A DNA stretch of 34,631 nt from CAYVQB01 sp964453985 (GTDB lineage: Bacteria > Babelota > Babeliae > Babelales > UASB340). This document shows, in pieces, positions 24,181-29,929 of this stretch (position 1 is its first letter; each line of letters begins with the position of its first letter). A model generated the notes under the pieces. It worked only from the letters and a program-made list of their open reading frames with translations. It had not been told where the DNA came from and searched no databases. The stretch lies in NCBI GenBank assembly GCA_964453985.1, contig CAYVQB010000009.1:1-34631 (forward strand), in the 5' to 3' direction. The translations under genes and the position numbers were made by a program.

Positions 24181-24666
24181 ATGAAGAAAATTCCTATACT
24201 TATTTTTACGTCTATTTTTATTACAAGTGTTTTGTTTAGTATGCCTTCTGCACCTCCACCTTCAGGAGGTATGGCTGGCACTCCTCCACCTTCTGCGCCA
24301 GTGCCTCCTACTCCGGCTCCACCTCAACCATCTGCGTCACCATTATCGCCTGTGCCGCCTGCACCAACAGTAAAATCTTCAGGTTCTTTTACCCAGCTTA
24401 AATGGCCAGACACAGGTGTAAGATTAAATCAAAAAGATGCAACCCCTGCCCAAGTTTCAAAAAAAAATAAAGCTTTGCAAGTAGAAACAAAGGCAAATCT
24501 GAAAAAAATGGATAATATTATTTCTGTAATAAATAATAAAAGAGCAGAGCTTCAAGACAAGTTTAAGCAAACAGATGAAGAGTTAGACAAATTTTTATTA
24601 TCAACTGGTGAAGCTATAGGTAAACAACAGGGCAAAGTACGCTATCTAAATGAAATAAAAAAATAA
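24181..24666 (+). CDS. Exported proline-rich protein, MPSAPPP family member 2 (161 aa, short form)
   Basis: Signal peptide 1-20, then MPSAPPPSGGM at 21-31, then a Pro/Ala-rich linker to about 65 (PPSAPVPPTPAPPQPSA), then one short coiled-coil segment (KKMDNIISVINNKRAEL ... LDKFLLSTGEA) up to the stop. It lacks the later coiled coil and the C-terminal aromatic helix of its neighbours. I see no frameshift: the stop is followed after 16 bases by the next family member, so this is either a naturally short version or a copy that lost its 3' half. Member 1 ends 35 bases upstream. Probably one operon. Confidence 0.7.
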   Translation: MKKIPILIFTSIFITSVLFSMPSAPPPSGGMAGTPPPSAPVPPTPAPPQPSASPLSPVPPAPTVKSSGSFTQLKWPDTGVRLNQKDATPAQVSKKNKALQVETKANLKKMDNIISVINNKRAELQDKFKQTDEELDKFLLSTGEAIGKQQGKVRYLNEIKK

Positions 24667-24682
24667 TAAATAGGAGAGTGAA

Positions 24683-26209
24683 ATGAGAAGTTTTATTTTT
24701 TTTGTAAGTCTAGTTAGTTGTTTTTCTTTGCAGGGTATGCCATCAGCTCCACCCCCACCTATAGCAGCAGCACCTTCTGTAAAAGCTCCAGTTCCAATGA
24801 CAATGCCTGCTGCGCCGGCTATGCCTTCTGTCAAAACTCCAACACCAATGGCAATGCCCGTATCGCCTGTTCCAGTACCCACAGTTACTGTTCAAACTTC
24901 TAATGCAATGCCATCGCAAGCTCAACCTGTCTCCGCTGCTAGCAAAGCTGTACCTACTGATAACGCAGATAAACTTGTATTATATCGTAAAGAATTAAGA
25001 GAGCTAAAAGATAGAGTAGATTCTGTTGATACAAAAGAAGCAGAGCTTTTGCAGCAATTAAAGCAACTAGATGATGAAGTAGAAAGTGCTACAAGGCTTG
25101 CTTTAGAGACAAGAAAAGCTAGCATAAAAATACTCAGTATTGATGCTAAATCAGGCAGTAGTGGGGTTGAAGCAAGTTTTAATAAGCTAAAAAAGAATAT
25201 TGCTGAGATCGAAAAAATTCAACAAAATATTGATTCAAAACTTAGTCCAAAGTTTGAGTCAATATTGGGTCAGATCAAATCAAGCATGCAAAAGGCACAG
25301 CAAGATTTAGTACAACTAAAAGAAAAAGGCAAAGCGCTGGGTTTGCCTACTGATACTATTAAAACAGAAGAAGCTCCCAAAGTAGAAAAGACTAAACCCT
25401 CGGTTAAGTTAAAAAAAAAAGGCACTAAAAGTTACATCTTCGATTTAGGGGTCAATATTGTTGCGACTGTTGCTACTTACGCAAAAAAAATAATTGAATG
25501 GTTTATGGATCTTTTTAATACTGGTATTGCACAATCTAAAAAAGAAATACAACCAGGAATTGCATCTGGAGTTGCTGTTGCAAAATCTCCAGCAGGTGTA
25601 AGTACAGATCCTGTTTTAAGTAAGGTTAGAGTTCAAGAGCAACAAATAGATGAAAAAATTAAAAAACTTAGCAAAGAAAAAAAAGAGATTGAAGCAAGGC
25701 GTGCAAATTTAGAAAAAATCAGGAAAGAAAGAAGTCAGCAAATTACAAAGAAATTAGAGATGATGCAACAATTGGGGGTTCAGGGTACAGTAGCAACTGT
25801 TCAGGTTTCTGGATGGAAGCACACTGCGCAATATATGTTTGGTAAATTTTTAGATGGAGTAGCTTTTGTTTTCGGAAAAATTAAAGAATATTCTATGTGG
25901 TTTTATAAAAATTATTTACAAAAATCAGTAAATAATTTTATAGATGCAGTAAAAAAGAAGATACATAGAATAGAAGAAAAAGAGCCTCAAGCAGAACAAA
26001 AGAGTGCTACTGCTGTAAGTAAAACTGTGCAACCAAAGGTAGAGCCCAAAACACCTGAACCAGTGCTAACACCGGCTCCAATGTCTGCACCGTCAGAAAT
26101 GCCCGCTCCAGCTTCGGCGCCATCTGGTATGCCCACTACTCCAGCATCACCAGTTGTACCATCTGGTATGCCAGCAGCACCTTCTGCACCGATGGGTATG
26201 CCTTCATAA
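24683..26209 (+). CDS. Exported proline-rich coiled-coil protein, MPSAPPP family member 3 (508 aa)
   Basis: Signal peptide 1-18, then MPSAPPPP at 19-26 and a Pro/Ala/Val/Met linker to about 85. Two similar modules follow. Module one has a coiled coil (about 92-220) and an aromatic amphipathic helix (VATYAKKIIEWFMDLFN). Module two has a coiled coil (about 312-352) and a second aromatic stretch (FVFGKIKEYSMWFYKNYL). The C-terminal ~55 residues are again proline-rich with repeated PSGMP units (PSEMP, PSGMP, PSGMP, MGMPS), echoing the N-terminal tag. No enzyme motif. GGAGAG precedes the ATG 16 bases after member 2. A long hairpin after the stop probably ends the three-gene transcript. Confidence 0.75.
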   Translation: MRSFIFFVSLVSCFSLQGMPSAPPPPIAAAPSVKAPVPMTMPAAPAMPSVKTPTPMAMPVSPVPVPTVTVQTSNAMPSQAQPVSAASKAVPTDNADKLVLYRKELRELKDRVDSVDTKEAELLQQLKQLDDEVESATRLALETRKASIKILSIDAKSGSSGVEASFNKLKKNIAEIEKIQQNIDSKLSPKFESILGQIKSSMQKAQQDLVQLKEKGKALGLPTDTIKTEEAPKVEKTKPSVKLKKKGTKSYIFDLGVNIVATVATYAKKIIEWFMDLFNTGIAQSKKEIQPGIASGVAVAKSPAGVSTDPVLSKVRVQEQQIDEKIKKLSKEKKEIEARRANLEKIRKERSQQITKKLEMMQQLGVQGTVATVQVSGWKHTAQYMFGKFLDGVAFVFGKIKEYSMWFYKNYLQKSVNNFIDAVKKKIHRIEEKEPQAEQKSATAVSKTVQPKVEPKTPEPVLTPAPMSAPSEMPAPASAPSGMPTTPASPVVPSGMPAAPSAPMGMPS

Positions 26210-26230
26210 TAGTTTAAGTTGAACTAAATT

Positions 26231-26269
26231 CCTCGTTCGTAGTGAACATGTCGCACCATACGAACGGGG
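26231..26269 (+). terminator. Long hairpin after the MPSAPPP operon
   Basis: CGTTCGTA (26234-26241) pairs with TACGAACG (26259-26266), extended by CCT/GGG with one G-T pair to 26231-26269; inside, GTG (26242-26244) can pair with CAC (26254-26256). A T-rich stretch (CTTATTTTTCTG) follows after a few bases. Probable terminator, though the gap before the T-run is unusual. Confidence 0.55.
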
Positions 26270-26360
26270 GACTCTTATTTTTCTGTATTAAAAAGTTTGC
26301 CAACACTTCTATAATATGATAAATTCTGCATATCTTATATTTTGAATTTATGTAACTTAT

Positions 26361-26447
26361 GCCGAGGTGGCGAAATTGGTAGACGCACTGCTTTAAGGGG
26401 GCAGCGGGAGAAATCCCATAGGGGTTCGAGTCCCCTCCTCGGCACCA
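26361..26447 (+). tRNA. tRNA-Leu (anticodon AAG)
   Basis: Complete class II tRNA with encoded CCA. Acceptor GCCGAGG/CCTCGGC with discriminator A; D arm GCG/CGC with loop containing TTGGTAGA; anticodon stem CTGCT/GGCAG; loop TTAAGGG giving anticodon AAG with G37; long variable arm GGGA-GAAA-TCCC; T arm AGGGG-TTCGAGT-CCCCT. The alternative reading TAA would break the anticodon stem, and G37 fits the CUN leucine group. Secondary structure read by eye. Confidence 0.93.
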
Positions 26448-26496
26448 TTTTTTTTGGAATTATTATGATAAATTTTTATTCTTATAGGAGAGTTTT

Positions 26497-28146
26497 ATGA
26501 AGAGTAAGTTAGCGAAAATTTTTCTTTCGAAGTTTATGGCTTTTATAGCTGTAGCAATTATTGGTTTGTATTTTTTATTTTCTATTGATACGCAAAGAGT
26601 TAAGAAATTAGAAGAAGAAAAGGGCGTAAAGTTTTCTTTTTTCCAAAAAGCTTGGGAATCGATAAGAATGCCTAGATTAAAATTGGGCATTGATCTTCAG
26701 GGTGGAACATATCTTGTTTTAGGTGTAGACGTTGAAAAAGCTATTGAGAATAAACTTGCAACAGAAAGTAAAACTTTAGATCAATTGTTTAAAAAAGCTT
26801 TGAAAAATTCACCTGAAAAGAAAGAATTAAAAGGCAAATTTTTGAATCTTTCTTTTAATGATGAGGAATCTGCTAAAGTTTGTTCTAACTTGATTAAAAA
26901 AGAAGTTCCTCTTTTAAAGACATCCTTTAAAGGATCCATGGTTACCGTAAGTCTTATTCCTGCAGAAGAACAAAGAATTAGAATTAGTTCTGTTGAACAA
27001 GCTGTAAATATTTTAGGAAACAGACTTGGTGGTTTTGGTGTTGAAGGTATTACTGTTGCGCAACATGGTGAAAGACAAGTTGTTGTACAGATGCCAGGTG
27101 TTTCTGACCCAGAACGTGTAAAAGACGTTATAACTAAGACTGCTCACTTAGATTTTAGTTTAGTAGAGAAGGTTTCATCTTCAAAAGAGTCTTTGTTGGC
27201 TGATTATGATTATGATCTTCCTAGTGATAAAAAGATTATTCCAGGTAGACGTAACGGTAGTAATTATGATGATGAAGATGACGCAAGAAGTTGGTACCTT
27301 GTTTCTGCTTATCAGGATATGAGTGGTGATCACATTACAGATGCTCGAATTTCTTATGGTGAGTTTAATAAAGTTCAAGTTAACTTTAAGCTTGATAGTT
27401 CTGGAGCAAAAGAATTTAGGGAACTTACAGGAAATAATGTTGGAAGACAGCTTGCTATTGTAATTGATGATGTTGTTTATTCTGCTCCTAATATTGAAAC
27501 TGCAATTGGTGGTAACGGTCAGATTTCTGGTAACTTTTCGCCAGAAGAAGCTAGAGATTTAGCTTTAGTCTTAAGATCTGGAGCATTATCTGCACCAATT
27601 AAACTTGAACAAGAAACTAGAGTTGGAGCATCTTTAGGGCAAGATTCTATTAATAAGGGTTTGCTTGCTTGTATTGTTGCCCTCTTGCTCTTGTTTGTGT
27701 TTAGTATTCTCTACTATAGAATCCCTGGTTTGTTTGCAATAATTGCTTTAATTTATAATATGTTCCTAATTTTACTCTTCTTATCATATTTTGAATCAGC
27801 TTTAAATTTAGCTGGTATAGCTAGTATGATATTGACGATCGGTATGGCGATTGATGCGTCTATTCTGATTTATGAGAGAGTAAAAGAAGAGGTAGCTACT
27901 GGTACTACCATGAGAAAATCTATTAATGATGGTTTTAAAGGAGCAATGGGTGTTATCATTGACGCAAACATAACAACCTTCTTAACCGGTCTTGTATTAT
28001 TCTACTTCGGTGGACCTGTTATTAGGGGCTTTGCAGTTGTTTTAATGCTTGGTATAATTGCTACTATAATATCCGGCGTTTTCTTTTTAAGATCTATCTT
28101 TGAATTCGTCTTCGACAATAGTAAGATAAAGAACATTAAGTTCTAA
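26497..28146 (+). CDS. secD: Protein translocase subunit SecD
   Basis: 549 aa. An N-terminal membrane helix (FMAFIAVAIIGLYFLFSI) is followed by LKLGIDLQGGTYLVLGVD, the conserved SecD D1 motif, then the P1 periplasmic region with VNILGNRLGGFGVEGITVAQHGERQVVVQMPGV (key block G-N-R-x-x-x-x-G-V-x-E) and LVLRSGALSAPIK. The C-terminal half has five membrane helices, including GMAIDASILIYERVKEE, the proton-path motif of SecD. SecD with SecF uses the proton gradient to help move proteins across the inner membrane, which suits the many exported proteins here. SecF is not fused and is not the next gene; a tRNA follows 5 bases after the stop. AGGAGAG is the ribosome site. Confidence 0.95.
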   Translation: MKSKLAKIFLSKFMAFIAVAIIGLYFLFSIDTQRVKKLEEEKGVKFSFFQKAWESIRMPRLKLGIDLQGGTYLVLGVDVEKAIENKLATESKTLDQLFKKALKNSPEKKELKGKFLNLSFNDEESAKVCSNLIKKEVPLLKTSFKGSMVTVSLIPAEEQRIRISSVEQAVNILGNRLGGFGVEGITVAQHGERQVVVQMPGVSDPERVKDVITKTAHLDFSLVEKVSSSKESLLADYDYDLPSDKKIIPGRRNGSNYDDEDDARSWYLVSAYQDMSGDHITDARISYGEFNKVQVNFKLDSSGAKEFRELTGNNVGRQLAIVIDDVVYSAPNIETAIGGNGQISGNFSPEEARDLALVLRSGALSAPIKLEQETRVGASLGQDSINKGLLACIVALLLLFVFSILYYRIPGLFAIIALIYNMFLILLFLSYFESALNLAGIASMILTIGMAIDASILIYERVKEEVATGTTMRKSINDGFKGAMGVIIDANITTFLTGLVLFYFGGPVIRGFAVVLMLGIIATIISGVFFLRSIFEFVFDNSKIKNIKF

Positions 28147-28151
28147 GTTTT

Positions 28152-28228
28152 GGCGGCGTAGCTCAGCTGGTTAGAGCGATGGAATCATAATCCATAGGTC
28201 CGGGGTTCGAGTCCCTGCGCCGCTACCA
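28152..28228 (+). tRNA. tRNA-Met (anticodon CAT)
   Basis: Complete cloverleaf with encoded CCA: acceptor GGCGGCG/CGCCGCT (first pair G-U), D arm with CAGCTGGTTAGA, anticodon stem ATGGA/TCCAT with loop ATCATAA, T loop TTCGAGT. The G1-U72 pair and the lack of a C1-A72 mismatch argue against initiator tRNA. Elongator Met is preferred; tRNA-Ile2 (lysidine-modified CAT) cannot be excluded by eye. It lies 5 bases after secD. Confidence 0.9.
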
Positions 28229-28238
28229 TAAAATGTTC

Positions 28239-28268
28239 GGCCCGACTTTAAAAAGTCGGGCCTTTTTT
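28239..28268 (+). terminator. Intrinsic terminator after secD/tRNA-Met
   Basis: GGCCCGACTTT (28239-28249) pairs with AAAGTCGGGCC (28252-28262), followed by T6. Strong terminator placed 10 bases after the tRNA CCA end. Confidence 0.93.
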
Positions 28269-28269
28269 A

Positions 28270-28298
28270 TTGTTTTCTAAACAAAATTTAAGTAGTAT
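28270..28298 (+). promoter_or_regulatory. Predicted promoter of the first LRR gene (in repeat copy A)
   Basis: TTGTTT (28270-28275), 17-base spacer, TAGTAT (28293-28298). The same spacing and -10 occur in repeat copy B, and the identical 25-base block ends exactly at the -10, which suggests selection on this element. Confidence 0.55.
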
Positions 28299-28351
28299 AC
28301 TTCTTCTTGTATTAAGTTAAGTTTATACTTTTTAAATATAGGTGTTTTCTT

Positions 28352-29161
28352 ATGTTAAAGAATAAAATTAAAATTCTTTTTTCAATTTTAGCGATTTCAT
28401 TTTCTATGTCTTGGTTATCTGCAATGGAAGAAACGGAGGGCGAGGTTTTTTGTCCAAGATCATTTCATGCGCTTTATGCTAAAATATGCTTGAATCCGGA
28501 AGCTGTTACAACTTTAAGACTTCGTCGCGATTTAATAAAGGAAAAGGAAAGCGAAAACGCTTTTGGATGCTTATTTCATTTTAAATCTCTTAAAAAACTT
28601 GAAACTTGTTTTTTGAAAGTGTCTTCCGAGATGGTGGATGTTTTATTGGAATCATTGGAATATTTGATCTCATTAGAGGAGTTGGAGTTAGGTCCGTGTT
28701 CTTCGGAGGATACCAATAGATTTCTAGCTGGATGTACATGTTTTCAGTTCAGAAAGCTTCATGTAGAAGATATAACGGACATAGGTTTAGCATCTTTATT
28801 AAAAGGGTCGAGGTCCAGTTTGGAGTGCCTGAGAACTTACGCGTATGTTTCAACAAAAATAACAGATAGTGGATTTAAATATTTGGCAGAATTTACTTCG
28901 CTTAAATATTTAATATTTTGCGGTAGGACTAAAGCGATAACGGATTTGGGTTTACGGTATTTAGCCAATGGAAAGTTAAAAAATTCTTTAGAGCTTTTAA
29001 ACTTAAGGCAATGTTCAAGTATTACAACCGTAGGTTTAAGTTATTTGATTAATAATTGCCCAAATTTGAGACGCTTGGTTGTTTCTGAGAAGATTCAGGG
29101 AATCGAGGATTTCATTAAGGATATTAAGGTCAAAAAACCAGACCTTGAGATAAAGTGTTAG
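28352..29161 (+). CDS. Exported leucine-rich-repeat protein (Cys-containing, F-box/AMN1-like LRR)
   Basis: 269 aa with signal peptide (residues 1-24, cleavage near LSA|MEE). The C-terminal half holds about four LRRs of the Cys-containing type: ITDIGLASLL, ITDSGFKYLAEFTSLKYL, ITDLGLRYLANG, LNLRQCSSITTVGLSYL, then NNCPNLRRLVV. The 'L..L.L..C..IT..GL..L' pattern is the one typical of eukaryotic F-box-associated LRRs and of bacterial effectors that imitate them. Earlier residues (KSLKKLETCFLKV, ISLEELELGPC) look like more divergent repeats. No F-box is visible. It sits directly after tRNA-Met and its terminator, with its own predicted promoter, and is flanked by the 117-base direct repeat. A host-protein-binding role is inferred from fold and export signal. 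Confidence 0.82.
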   Translation: MLKNKIKILFSILAISFSMSWLSAMEETEGEVFCPRSFHALYAKICLNPEAVTTLRLRRDLIKEKESENAFGCLFHFKSLKKLETCFLKVSSEMVDVLLESLEYLISLEELELGPCSSEDTNRFLAGCTCFQFRKLHVEDITDIGLASLLKGSRSSLECLRTYAYVSTKITDSGFKYLAEFTSLKYLIFCGRTKAITDLGLRYLANGKLKNSLELLNLRQCSSITTVGLSYLINNCPNLRRLVVSEKIQGIEDFIKDIKVKKPDLEIKC

Positions 29162-29174
29162 TTTGTTTTGTGGA

Positions 29175-29291
29175 GCTTGGAGTCCCTGTGTGACTACCAA
29201 ATAATGTTCGGACCGACTTTTTAAAGGCGGCCCTTTTTTCTTGATTTCTAAACAAAATTTAAGTAGTATGCTTTTTCTTATATTGAGTTAA
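29175..29291 (+). repeat. Direct repeat copy B: decayed tRNA-Met 3' end, weakened terminator and promoter
   Basis: Gapless counterpart of 28204-28320. It starts 14 bases after the LRR stop codon, retains GAGTCCCTG and CTACCA of the tRNA tail, has a terminator stem with two mismatched pairs, and keeps the promoter block. Only the 3' part of the tRNA is present, so it is not a tRNA gene. Confidence 0.9.
29241..29269 (+). promoter_or_regulatory. Predicted promoter of the second LRR gene (in repeat copy B)
   Basis: TTGATT (29241-29246), 17-base spacer, TAGTAT (29264-29269), same architecture as in copy A and within the 25-base identical block. Confidence 0.55.
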
Positions 29292-29320
29292 TTTATTATA
29301 GGTTTTGATAGGAGCTTATC

Positions 29321-29755
29321 ATGGTAAAGAATAAATTCGGCGTCATATTTATAAGCTTATTATTTTATTTATCTTTTTGTTCTTTATTTGCACCAAAAAT
29401 AGAATCATGTTTTAAATACAATCCTATATATAAAGACCTGCTTAAGGGAATGACAACTGAGCTGATATCATGTGTTATATCTGCTATGAAGGGTCTTAAA
29501 GAAACAACAAAAATAGATCTTTCTGGTAAAAAACTGGATTATGCGGATCTGGATAAAATTTTATATGTAATATATACCCAGAGAGTAAGTGATCGGGTCG
29601 AAGAACTTGATCTTAGTAGTAATAAATTAATGGATGTCCCTGAAGGTATCAAGAAATTTACAAAATTAAAAATTCTTAATCTTAGAAATAATTTGGTTGT
29701 TTTTAGTCTAGATTGTGCTCCATTTTTGTCAGAAATAGAGTCTATTTTCTTTTAG
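29321..29755 (+). CDS. Short exported leucine-rich-repeat protein
   Basis: 144 aa. The signal peptide (FGVIFISLLFYLSFCSLFA) begins with MVKNK, like MLKNK of the preceding LRR gene, and the upstream regions are direct repeats, so the two genes probably arose by duplication of one locus. The mature part has about two to three typical LRR units: TTKIDLSGKKLDYADLDKIL, VEELDLSSNKLMDVPEGI, LKILNLRNNLVVF. It ends soon after the last repeat without a recognisable LRR cap, so it could be a truncated form of a longer protein. AGGAG precedes the ATG. Host-directed binding role inferred only. Confidence 0.75.
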   Translation: MVKNKFGVIFISLLFYLSFCSLFAPKIESCFKYNPIYKDLLKGMTTELISCVISAMKGLKETTKIDLSGKKLDYADLDKILYVIYTQRVSDRVEELDLSSNKLMDVPEGIKKFTKLKILNLRNNLVVFSLDCAPFLSEIESIFF

Positions 29756-29823
29756 AATAACCCATTTAATCGTTTTTCTTGATTTTTTACTCAAAAAAAG
29801 ATCTTTTTTATTAGTTTTTAACA

Positions 29824-29859
29824 AAAATATGGCTTTTTTGTACAGTATAGCCATATTTT
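29824..29859. promoter_or_regulatory. 11-bp dyad overlapping the -35 region of the EndoU gene
   Basis: AAAATATGGCT (29824-29834) pairs with AGCCATATTTT (29849-29859) across 14 bases and runs into the -35 box at 29858. It could be an operator, or a terminator for the second LRR gene. The T-run after it is short (4), which favours neither strongly. Confidence 0.4.
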
Positions 29860-29886
29860 GACTATTTGTAATATATATGATATTAT
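29858..29886 (+). promoter_or_regulatory. Predicted sigma70-type promoter of the EndoU-like gene
   Basis: TTGACT (29858-29863), 17-base spacer, TATTAT (29881-29886). The predicted leader is about 37 bases, with AGGAGG shortly before ATG 29930. Confidence 0.7.
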
Positions 29887-29929
29887 CTGAATATATAATA
29901 GTTTTATACGTTTTTAGGAGGTTATATAT

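Larger units (their letters stand above)
28204..28320 (+). repeat. Direct repeat copy A: tRNA-Met 3' end, terminator and promoter
   Basis: Aligns without gaps to 29175-29291 over 117 bases with about 19 mismatches counted by hand. This copy contains the intact T-arm/acceptor end of tRNA-Met, the terminator at 28239-28268 and the promoter-like block at 28270-28298. Within the repeat, 25 bases at 28274-28298 are identical to 29245-29269. Confidence 0.9.

Noticed and set aside
24640..24690. Frameshift joining MPSAPPP members 2 and 3 at the A-rich end of member 2
   Set aside because: The next gene has its own ribosome site, start and full signal peptide 16 bases on, so a fusion would embed a signal peptide; there is no leftover coding sequence between them.
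24646..24925. Gly-rich and Ser-rich open frames on both strands across the start of MPSAPPP member 3
   Set aside because: They are shadows of the proline-codon-rich coding strand (CCx gives Gly on the reverse), with no ribosome site.
29175..29199. Possible second tRNA gene at repeat copy B
   Set aside because: Only the T-arm/acceptor 3' tail is present; there is no D arm, anticodon arm or 5' acceptor strand upstream, and the T-stem no longer pairs.
28204..29291. Complete integrative element bounded by attL/attR
   Set aside because: The interval is under 1 kb and holds one LRR gene only, with no integrase; the repeat includes terminator and promoter, so tandem duplication is at least as likely. 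Kept as a finding, not called as a mobile element.
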